From Paenibacillus xylanilyticus (GTDB lineage: Bacteria > Bacillota > Bacilli > Paenibacillales > Paenibacillaceae), in NCBI RefSeq assembly GCF_009664365.1, contig NZ_CP044310.1, positions 4,405,001 through 4,469,000 of the forward strand: a DNA stretch of 64,000 nucleotides, read 5' to 3'. Of this stretch, positions 26,347-33,231 are shown piece after piece. A program made the translations under genes and the position numbers. The notes beneath the pieces are model-generated. The model was given only the letters and a program-made list of their open reading frames with translations, was not told the origin of the DNA and did no database searches. The stretch's first letter is position 1; every line of letters begins with the position of its first letter.

Positions 26347-27216
26347 ATGTTGCATACCTACTCTTTCCAACGCAAGGTGCATGTTCTTTGTGCTATTGCT
26401 GGCGTTTCACGTTCAGGCTATTACCACTATTGTAGTGAAGATGCCAGATTACATCGTCAAAAGCAGGAACAGAACGATCAGAAGATGAAAGCGATCATCC
26501 TGAAAGCCTACCATTACCGTAGGAGGAACAAAGGCGCCCGTCAAATCAAAATGACGCTCGCACTTCAATATGGCGTCATATATAATCTCAAGCGAATCCG
26601 TCGGATCATGCACAAGTACAACATCGTTTGTACGATTCGAAAAGTAAATCCCGCACGGCGTATGGCTAAAGCGACCCAAGAGCATCGAACCTGTCCTAAC
26701 ACGTTAAAGCGAGCCTTTAAGCCAGGGATTGCAGGCAAGGTTCTCCTAACCGACATCACGTACTTAACTTATGGGACAAGCAAACGAGCCTATCTATCAA
26801 CGATTAAAGACGCTGAAACGAATGAAATATTAGCCTATAAAGTCTCAGCTTATCTTGGATTGAACATTGCGACGGAGACGTTAAAACAACTCAGAAAACA
26901 TCGTCATCTTACTCCAGATGCGTTGATTCATTCGGATCAAGGATTTCACTATACAAACCCCAAGTTCCAGAAACTTGTGAAACAAATGGGGTTAAAACAA
27001 TCCATGTCACGACGAGGAAACTGTTGGGATAACGCTCCACAAGAATCCTTCTTTGGGCATTTTAAAGATGAAACGAATTTCAAAACATGTATGACCCTGG
27101 AGGAGGTTAAGCAAGAAGTGAAAAGCTACATGATCTATTACAATCATTATCGAGGTCAATGGAACTTAAACAAGCTGCCGCCTGCACGATACAGACAGCA
27201 GCTTGAAGTAGCCTAA
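26347..27216 (+). CDS. IS150-type transposase OrfB (DDE integrase domain)
   Basis: A 289-residue catalytic part of the transposase. The retroviral-integrase fold carries the DDE triad in LLTDITYL (Asp about 135), IHSDQGFHYT (Asp about 198) and NAPQESFFGHFK (Glu about 234). The N-terminal HTH_21 region (VHVLCAIAGVSRSGYYHY) is also present. It is complete and free of stops. It is in frame -1 relative to orfA and is normally translated as an OrfAB fusion; the ATG given is the first internal start. Confidence 0.93.
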   Translation: MLHTYSFQRKVHVLCAIAGVSRSGYYHYCSEDARLHRQKQEQNDQKMKAIILKAYHYRRRNKGARQIKMTLALQYGVIYNLKRIRRIMHKYNIVCTIRKVNPARRMAKATQEHRTCPNTLKRAFKPGIAGKVLLTDITYLTYGTSKRAYLSTIKDAETNEILAYKVSAYLGLNIATETLKQLRKHRHLTPDALIHSDQGFHYTNPKFQKLVKQMGLKQSMSRRGNCWDNAPQESFFGHFKDETNFKTCMTLEEVKQEVKSYMIYYNHYRGQWNLNKLPPARYRQQLEVA

Positions 27217-27300
27217 CCTTTTTTAATTTGTCCTTTACAAGGGGTACAGTTTATAACCGGAAACTTGCCTTTTTGCTGCCCTGCTTTTTCATGCTGTCCG

Positions 27301-28224
27301 TTACTTCTCCTCATCACTTTTGCGAGCCAGGGGAAGTCCGTTTTCCTTTGCGTACCACGCTTCATAATGATGCACAGCGACTCCAGCAAAGGAGGAATGA
27401 GGTCCCGCGAGGTCAAACACCTTGGCGATCTCTTCATCCATATTACTTATCGATTTCCGGAAAAAGGTCAGATGCTCGCCCTCATGTGTATCGGCCAGCT
27501 CCGCTCCGATCCATACGTCCTTGTGCAGCTCATCCGCTTCATCCAGCTCTTCCTTCGACAGGTCGTACATCTGCTGACCGCTATCCCGATAAGCCATGAT
27601 TGCAACGGCATCAAACTGGGAAATGACCCACCTGCTTAACGTTCCTTCGCCTTCGGATGCCTGACGGGCATCCAGCCAGAATGGTATGGCTGCACTCATA
27701 TAGAGTCCAGCATCTTTACCAGCTTTCGTCCAGGTCTTCATATTCTCGCTCCACTCTGCAATGACGCTGTCCTGCTCATCCTCCCAGCGCTGCAGTTGGT
27801 AGGGCTCCACATCTAACTGAATGCCTTCAAAACGCTCATTTTTGGCCGAAGCGGCATTGTACGCACGAATGCGCTCGATGAAAGCGAGTCCCTCTTCCTG
27901 TTTGTCCCTGTAGGCCCAGTCTGCATGACCATTCAGGGCATGTACCTGGATCTCTGCCTGCCGGGCAGACGCAATGAATTTGCGATACGTCTCATCCGAT
28001 ACCTCATCCTGCATCTGCAGGAAAATGACATCAACACCCTGCTCCTTGGAGAAGGAGATGATATCCGGGGTCTGTTCTGCGATGATGGAAGCATCCCACA
28101 GCCATGTCGCTTTTTTCTCCTCTGCCGAAAACCATTTGAACAGCCAGGGCAGCAGCAGCAAACAAAAGGTCAGCGCGAGCAGTACCCATTTTGTCCTCAC
28201 CGACATCCTGCCCCAGCGAATCAT
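27301..28224 (-). CDS. Membrane-anchored TIM-barrel protein of the exopolysaccharide operon
   Basis: A 307-residue protein with one N-terminal anchor (WVLLALTFCLLLLPWLFKWF at about 13-32) and an extracellular domain. Segments such as VDVIFLQMQDEVS, EGIQLDVEPYQLQRWEDEQ and QFDAVAIMAYRDSGQQMYDL lie where glycoside hydrolase TIM barrels put their strand ends. LDVEPY has the Asp-x-Glu pattern of family 18-like enzymes. It could trim or bind the polymer. It is the last gene of the operon, with its start just after the dehydrogenase stop. The start at 28224 has no clear ribosome site; coupling or the ATG at 28206 (MSVRTKW) is possible. Confidence 0.7.
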   Translation of the reverse strand: MIRWGRMSVRTKWVLLALTFCLLLLPWLFKWFSAEEKKATWLWDASIIAEQTPDIISFSKEQGVDVIFLQMQDEVSDETYRKFIASARQAEIQVHALNGHADWAYRDKQEEGLAFIERIRAYNAASAKNERFEGIQLDVEPYQLQRWEDEQDSVIAEWSENMKTWTKAGKDAGLYMSAAIPFWLDARQASEGEGTLSRWVISQFDAVAIMAYRDSGQQMYDLSKEELDEADELHKDVWIGAELADTHEGEHLTFFRKSISNMDEEIAKVFDLAGPHSSFAGVAVHHYEAWYAKENGLPLARKSDEEK

Positions 28225-28232
28225 GTGGTTTC

Positions 28233-29600
28233 TCAGACGAGCAACGCTTCACTTGGTTCCAGCACAGGATGCTGAACCGAGTGTCCAATTTTGTAGATGT
28301 GCGGCTGTGTGTAAGTCCGGAACGCATTGCGTGTATCCAGAATTGGCACACCCAAATCGGCAATATCGCTGTATGGCAGATCTCTGTGGTTGGTAATCAG
28401 CACGATGCAGTCATATTTTTTGAACTGCTCCAGGTTGAATGCTTCGCTGTACACCGTATCGTCATGCTTGTCACGGAAGGAATCGGCATATGGATCGAAG
28501 TAGCTGACATTTGCTCCGCTTTCCTTAAACAGTTCATATACTTCGAGTCCCGGTGACTCACGCAGGTCTGCAATATTCGGCTTGTACGACATGCCGAGCA
28601 GCAGGATGTTGGAGTTCCGAACAGATTTTGCGTATTCGTTCAGAATCGTTGATGTTTTGTTCAGAACATAGTACGGCATGTTGTCATTGGTCGATTGTGC
28701 CAGCTCGATAAATTTGCTGTAGAAGCGGAACCCTTTCGCTTTCCAGGACAGATACATTGGGTCAAGCGGAATGCAGTGACCACCGATGCCTGGGCCTGGG
28801 TAGAACGGCATGAATCCGAAAGGCTTCGTCGCCGCTGCATCAATGACTTCCCAGATGTCGATGCCCATACGGTCACACATCATCGCCATTTCATTGACAA
28901 ACGCAATGTTTACGCTGCGGAACGTATTTTCCAGCAGTTTGGACATCTCCGCCACTTTTGGTGAAGATACCGGTACAACCGTTTGTACATACTTGCTGTA
29001 CAGCGCCGTTCCGAGTTTCAGGCAAGCTTCCGTTGTCCCGCCGATCACTTTCGGCGTATTGTACGTGGTGAAACGTCCGTTGGACGGATCCACCCGTTCA
29101 GGCGAGAAGCAGAGGAAATAATCCTTGCCGGCTTCATGGCCGATTTTGTCCAGCTTTTGCTGAATCAGCTCTTCCGTTGTACCCGGGTAGGTTGTGCTCT
29201 CCAGTGTAATCAGCATGCCCGGTTTCATGTGCAGCTTGATCTGATCCACCACAGTCTCGATGTAGGAAGTATCCGGATCCTGATTCTCACTGAGCGGTGT
29301 TGGCACGCAAATGCTCAATGCATCAATGACGCGCAGCATGCTGTAATCCGTTGTAGGCTGGAAACGGCCTGTTTGCATCACTTTTTTCAATTCCTCGGAC
29401 GAGATATCGTGAATATAGGAATCCCCATTATAGATACTGTCGACCTTGGATGCATCCAAGTCGATACCGATTACCGTAAAGCCTTGATTCACCATTTCCA
29501 CGGCTAGCGGAAGTCCTACGTATCCGAGCCCGACCACGCCAAGCACCGCTTCTTTGTTTTCAATGGCATTCAGTAATGTATGGAATTGTTGATTCTCCAT
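28233..29600 (-). CDS. Nucleotide-sugar dehydrogenase (UDP-GlcNAc/UDP-glucose 6-dehydrogenase family)
   Basis: Oxidises the C6 of a UDP-sugar to a uronic acid with two NAD. The 455-residue protein has the Rossmann motif VVGLGYVGLPLAVEM (about 22-36), SICVPTPLSENQDPD, the catalytic-cysteine region GPGIGGHCIPLDP (about residues 268-280) and GMSYKPNIADLRESP. The sequence is closer to the WbpA/WecC-like group (UDP-N-acetylhexosamine) than to TuaD/Ugd. Its presence in this operon indicates that the exported polymer contains a uronic acid. The gene starts at 29600 with an AGG-rich site. Confidence 0.92.
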   Translation of the reverse strand: MENQQFHTLLNAIENKEAVLGVVGLGYVGLPLAVEMVNQGFTVIGIDLDASKVDSIYNGDSYIHDISSEELKKVMQTGRFQPTTDYSMLRVIDALSICVPTPLSENQDPDTSYIETVVDQIKLHMKPGMLITLESTTYPGTTEELIQQKLDKIGHEAGKDYFLCFSPERVDPSNGRFTTYNTPKVIGGTTEACLKLGTALYSKYVQTVVPVSSPKVAEMSKLLENTFRSVNIAFVNEMAMMCDRMGIDIWEVIDAAATKPFGFMPFYPGPGIGGHCIPLDPMYLSWKAKGFRFYSKFIELAQSTNDNMPYYVLNKTSTILNEYAKSVRNSNILLLGMSYKPNIADLRESPGLEVYELFKESGANVSYFDPYADSFRDKHDDTVYSEAFNLEQFKKYDCIVLITNHRDLPYSDIADLGVPILDTRNAFRTYTQPHIYKIGHSVQHPVLEPSEALLV

Positions 29601-29662
29601 GATTTTCCCTCCAGGTTAATGTATTTGTTGTTTTCCGTAAATCCGTTCGGTTGATCATCTTA

Positions 29663-30469
29663 TTAGTGCAGACAGCGACGAATACGTGCATCCAGCTCCA
29701 CAGGGGAGAAAGGTTTCGTCATATAATCGTCCACACCGCTGCGGAAGCATTGGCTGATCGTCTGTTCAACACGCTGCTCGGTCAGCACAACGATCTTTGG
29801 CGGCTGCTCGACCTCCAGGTTCTGTATATGGTGAATGAACGGCAGGCCGTCAATCCCATACAGATTCAGTTCGGTCAGCACCAGGTCAGGTGACACCTTC
29901 TCAATCAATTCAAGTGCAGCCAGTCCATCTACTGCTTCATACGTCTCATAGCCTTGCATTTTCAGACGCAGCTGCAAAAACTCACGAACCGTCGGATCGT
30001 TATCCACGATCAAAATTCTGCCTGGCTCGTCCGCCGTCTTGTCCAGTGTATAGATATGAATCTCCGACGGGTCAACCAGCTTCGCGGATTCAGCCATATG
30101 TTGAATCGTCGCCTGAGAAGGACGCTCACTATCCTTGAAGCTCGCAAGTGTAATCTGCGGCTCGGATCCAGGGACCGTCTCCTGCAGCTCATGCTTGATT
30201 CGAAGCCCTTCATAGTGAACTTCGTTCAGCGTCAAACCAGGCAGCAGGACCGCTAGTGTCTGAGTTGCCCCATCCTTCCACAGCTGGAAGGCAAACTCGC
30301 TCGTTTGCTCCAGATAATTCCGGACCTGCTGCTCAGGCTGGGCCTGTACGCCTCCACAATGGATGAACATTAAGCCGCATGTTCCGGCACCCGTATCCTT
30401 CAATCCCTGTTCTACACTTCGGTACACATTAACGGCAGCTTCACGCTGCAATGTTGCCGTATTAGGCAT
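29663..30469 (-). CDS. Atypical response regulator with degenerate receiver domain
   Basis: A 268-residue cytosolic protein. Residues 1-145 form a domain reminiscent of a degenerate GGDEF fold without a GGDEF motif (TCGLMFIHCGGVQAQPEQQV through QITLASFKDS). Residues 150-268 are a REC receiver (ILIVDNDPTVREFLQLRLKM). The phospho-acceptor position reads DLVLTELNLYG, so Asp is replaced by Glu200. The acidic pair is DN instead of DD, while the conserved Thr230 (VVLT) and Lys252 (MTKPF) remain. It is probably not phosphorylated and may mimic the active state. The start at 30469 has GGAGAAGGGTGG ahead. It may control the synthase allosterically. Confidence 0.82.
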   Translation of the reverse strand: MPNTATLQREAAVNVYRSVEQGLKDTGAGTCGLMFIHCGGVQAQPEQQVRNYLEQTSEFAFQLWKDGATQTLAVLLPGLTLNEVHYEGLRIKHELQETVPGSEPQITLASFKDSERPSQATIQHMAESAKLVDPSEIHIYTLDKTADEPGRILIVDNDPTVREFLQLRLKMQGYETYEAVDGLAALELIEKVSPDLVLTELNLYGIDGLPFIHHIQNLEVEQPPKIVVLTEQRVEQTISQCFRSGVDDYMTKPFSPVELDARIRRCLH

Positions 30470-30576
30470 GTTCTTTTCCACCCTTCTCCATTGGTTATCT
30501 ATTCTGTTGCTGTTGTATTGCCATTCGTCCCATTCGATCTTGCCCAATGACCTGCACATCTCGGTGCAGTTACGAA

Positions 30577-31992
30577 TCAGGCAGCTTCACTTCCCTTTTG
30601 TTCCTCAGACCAGCTCTGACGTGTCATGGTTCCCCATGAATTGTTGTTTTGCAGGAACTGAATGTGTCCCTGCAATCTCCACAGAACGCCAAGCTGGTGA
30701 TAGCCCACAAATTTCAGAGCTGAGTAAACCAGCATTTTGACCAGGTCAGACAGCTTGTTGTATCTCCGGAACGCAATTTCTTCCAGAATCAATGCCCCTA
30801 CGCTCAGCAGATATCCGCTCACGAAGTTCAGCAATCCGAACAGAACAAGAATCGGCCACTGCGTCATATCGAGCAGCACATAACCAGCAAGAGCGATCAG
30901 ACCGGTAATCCGGAAATAAGGGTTGAGCGCTTCAAAAATGACGTTGTACGGCATGGTCAGCATGCCCATCACCTTATATTTTGGATTGAACAGCATGCCG
31001 CGGTTCTCCAGCATGTTCTTCAGATTACCGCGTCCCCAGCGCTTGCGCTGACTGGACAAGATGCGGTAGGAATCCGGTGCCTGTGTCCAGCAAACGGCTT
31101 CAGGACAGAAGGCTACGCGGTATTTCAATTTGTTTTCCAGCATATAGCGATGAAGCTTGATGATAATGTTCATGTCTTCCCCTGGATAACCATCCCGGTA
31201 CCCGCCAACGGCTATAACAGCATCCTTGCGGAACATGCCGAAGGCACCCGACACGATGATCAGTCCATTCATGTGGCTCCAGCCAATCCGTCCGCCCAGA
31301 AAGGCTTTGAGATACTCAATGGATTGGAACATCGGCCACATTTTGCGCGGCAGGGAGACATCCTGTACAGCTCCGTTTTCGATTTTGCATCCATTCGCTA
31401 TGCGAACATCTCCGCCAATCGCCACGGTCTCTTCGGGATTCTCCATATACATGCGAGCCATGCGAATCAGAGCATCCTTTTCCAGCAAAGAGTCAGCATC
31501 AATGGAAGAAATCAGCGGATAGTGGGACAGGTTAATTCCCGCATTCAGCGAGTCTGCCTTTCCGCCATTTTCCTTATCGATCACGTACAGATCCGGGAAT
31601 TCCGGATTATGGTATATCCCGCGAATGGTTTGACAAGGAATTTTGCCGCGCATCTTGGTATCTGTTACGGGTTTCAGACGAAATTCCTTCAGCAGCACGT
31701 TCAAAGTACTGTCACTGGAACCGTCATTCACCACGATGACTTCGTACGTCGGGTAATTCAGCGTCATCAGACAGTTCACATTTTCAATAATCGTCAATTC
31801 TTCATTGTAAGCAGGTACCAGCAGGGATACGGAAGGCACCAGCTCCGATCCTGACAATGTGTTGTATTTGGAATAATGGGACCGTCTGAAAATGGTCCAG
31901 ATGTTACGGAATGATAGCGCCAGAATTGAAAAATACAGCGCATTTACAGCAACGACATAGTAGATGGCTACCATGCCATAAATCAATAACAA
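30577..31992 (-). CDS. Membrane-embedded family 2 glycosyltransferase (processive polysaccharide synthase type)
   Basis: A 471-residue synthase resembling the PgaC/BcsA/HasA group that polymerises and exports a polysaccharide. Seen in order: one N-terminal helix, the GT-A domain with VVNDGSSDSTLN, SSIDADSLLEKD, SGAFGMFRKDA and the acceptor motif SSQRKRWGRGNL (about residues 316-327), then three or four C-terminal helices. No PilZ domain is attached, so c-di-GMP is not an obvious regulator. The start is uncertain: TTG at 31992 or 31986 or ATG at 31974, directly after the HEAT-protein stop. It is the core gene of the operon. Confidence 0.9.
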   Translation of the reverse strand: MLLIYGMVAIYYVVAVNALYFSILALSFRNIWTIFRRSHYSKYNTLSGSELVPSVSLLVPAYNEELTIIENVNCLMTLNYPTYEVIVVNDGSSDSTLNVLLKEFRLKPVTDTKMRGKIPCQTIRGIYHNPEFPDLYVIDKENGGKADSLNAGINLSHYPLISSIDADSLLEKDALIRMARMYMENPEETVAIGGDVRIANGCKIENGAVQDVSLPRKMWPMFQSIEYLKAFLGGRIGWSHMNGLIIVSGAFGMFRKDAVIAVGGYRDGYPGEDMNIIIKLHRYMLENKLKYRVAFCPEAVCWTQAPDSYRILSSQRKRWGRGNLKNMLENRGMLFNPKYKVMGMLTMPYNVIFEALNPYFRITGLIALAGYVLLDMTQWPILVLFGLLNFVSGYLLSVGALILEEIAFRRYNKLSDLVKMLVYSALKFVGYHQLGVLWRLQGHIQFLQNNNSWGTMTRQSWSEEQKGSEAA

Positions 31993-31996
31993 ATCC

Positions 31997-33205
31997 CTAA
32001 GCAGTGTAATCCCCTCCTACCGCAGCCACTCCGGTGCGTCTCTTCGTTGTTCGGTTACCCGGTACAGGGGCAAAATATTGGTCATAAAGCAGTCTTCTCT
32101 TGTTATGCACAATCATCTGATCTACCGCTTTGTGATCGGCTCCGGATTGCTTCATCGTGCTCTCAATTTGCTGCATGGCAATCTCACGCTCAACACCGGT
32201 ACCTTGTACCGCCGCCTGACACAACGCTTCGAATCCGGGTTCGCCCAGCATGCTCAAGCTCTCGGCACTGTTATAGCGCACTCGCCAGTCTTCATCACGC
32301 AGCGCTTTGCGCAGCAGTGGAATGCTGCCTGCCGCATGCTTCGAACCAAGCGCCTGAACAACCTCTGCTCGCACTTCCGGGTCAGCATCCTTCATCAGCT
32401 TCAGAATCGTCTCATCCTGAAGTGCCGGACTTGCGCTTAGGTACAGCTTCACCGCTTCCGCCCGTACATCCTGATGCTCTGCACCGACCAACCGGTCGAG
32501 AGCCGGCATGACTTCCGGTACGGCTTGTCCCCACATGGCGACAAGTCCAACCTTCACAAAATCCGGATTGCGGTCTTCCAGCAGCTCAATCAGAAGTCTG
32601 CTCGTATCCAGACTGGTCTCAAGCAAAATGTCCGCGGCCAGATGATGAATCGACTTCCCTTTGGTCAATAACACTTCAAGCATGTCCTTCAATTCACCCT
32701 GACGGGTGGTGCTTCTCGCAATGGAACGTCCAATCACGAATGCCATCGGGCCAGGCTTCTCATCCTTGAGCAATTCCATTAAACCTGGAACGGCTTCGGG
32801 ACAGCGCATGCCGCCCAACCGGTAAGCTGCATCGATCTGCCGACCATAACGCAGCCGGCCCAGTTCTTTCAGATCATGCTCTACGAATCCTGCCTCGCGG
32901 CAGAGTGCAATCAATTTCTCGCGGTACTCGCCTTTGAATTGATCAATCCACTCAATGAGCTTGCTCTGAATCACCTGTCGTTCAATCGGAGCCAGCTTGC
33001 CAGGAGGCAACCGCAGCGGACGACCTTCAGTCAGTGCCGTTTGCAGATACGTGAAGTAATCCCGCTGCTTTTGTTTGTAGAATTCAATTTTACAACGTTT
33101 GCCGTTATGGGACACTTTCATGGCAAACAGCAGGATCACACCCAGAGCGACGAGCGCTATACAGATGTATAAAAATAGATAGGCCAAAGCCAAACTCGAA
33201 AACAT
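31997..33205 (-). CDS. Membrane-anchored HEAT-repeat protein
   Basis: A 402-residue protein with one N-terminal transmembrane helix (LAYLFLYICIALVALGVILL) followed by a cytoplasmic alpha-solenoid of about six to eight HEAT/EZ-type repeats (for example DPEVRAEVVQALGSKHAAGS and DWRVRYNSAESLSMLGEPGF). HEAT solenoids are protein-binding scaffolds. Its position between the glycosidase-like gene and the synthase gene, 4 bases from the latter, suggests that it assembles or regulates the synthase complex. AAAGGAGG stands 10 bases before the ATG. Confidence 0.85.
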   Translation of the reverse strand: MFSSLALAYLFLYICIALVALGVILLFAMKVSHNGKRCKIEFYKQKQRDYFTYLQTALTEGRPLRLPPGKLAPIERQVIQSKLIEWIDQFKGEYREKLIALCREAGFVEHDLKELGRLRYGRQIDAAYRLGGMRCPEAVPGLMELLKDEKPGPMAFVIGRSIARSTTRQGELKDMLEVLLTKGKSIHHLAADILLETSLDTSRLLIELLEDRNPDFVKVGLVAMWGQAVPEVMPALDRLVGAEHQDVRAEAVKLYLSASPALQDETILKLMKDADPEVRAEVVQALGSKHAAGSIPLLRKALRDEDWRVRYNSAESLSMLGEPGFEALCQAAVQGTGVEREIAMQQIESTMKQSGADHKAVDQMIVHNKRRLLYDQYFAPVPGNRTTKRRTGVAAVGGDYTA

Positions 33206-33231
33206 GTGAAAAGGTCCTCCTTTATACTCAT

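Larger units (their letters stand above)
25799..27248 (+). mobile_element. IS3-family insertion sequence, IS150 group
   Basis: A 1450-bp element bounded by imperfect inverted repeats that start TGTACCC at the left and end GGGGTACA at the right (about 22 of 32 positions match, including an inner AAAAAAGG block). It contains two overlapping-frame genes, orfA and orfB, joined by a -1 frameshift site, the normal IS3 layout; the tip TGTAC is typical of the IS150 group. Both reading frames are intact, so it may be active. No direct target duplication is visible: the flanks ATAAAC and GTTTAT are inverted, not direct, repeats because the target is a hairpin loop. Confidence 0.93.
25773..27274. terminator. 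Bidirectional terminator split by an insertion sequence
   Basis: The arms AAAAAGGCAAGT (25773-25784) and ACTTGCCTTTTT (27263-27274) are perfectly complementary, with further pairing TCC/GGA and ATAAAC/GTTTAT right up to the two ends of the IS. Without the IS they form a typical terminator between the AraC gene and the leftward exopolysaccharide operon. The 1450-bp element sits in its loop. Confidence 0.75.

Noticed and set aside
25793..27254. ATAAAC/GTTTAT as part of the IS inverted repeats or as a target duplication
   Set aside because: They are inverted, not direct, so they are not a duplication. IS150-group tips begin TGTAC, and the flanks continue the pairing of the outer terminator stem, so they belong to the target hairpin.
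31150..31854. 234-codon open frame antisense to the GT2 synthase
   Set aside because: Shadow of the catalytic domain; no ribosome site.
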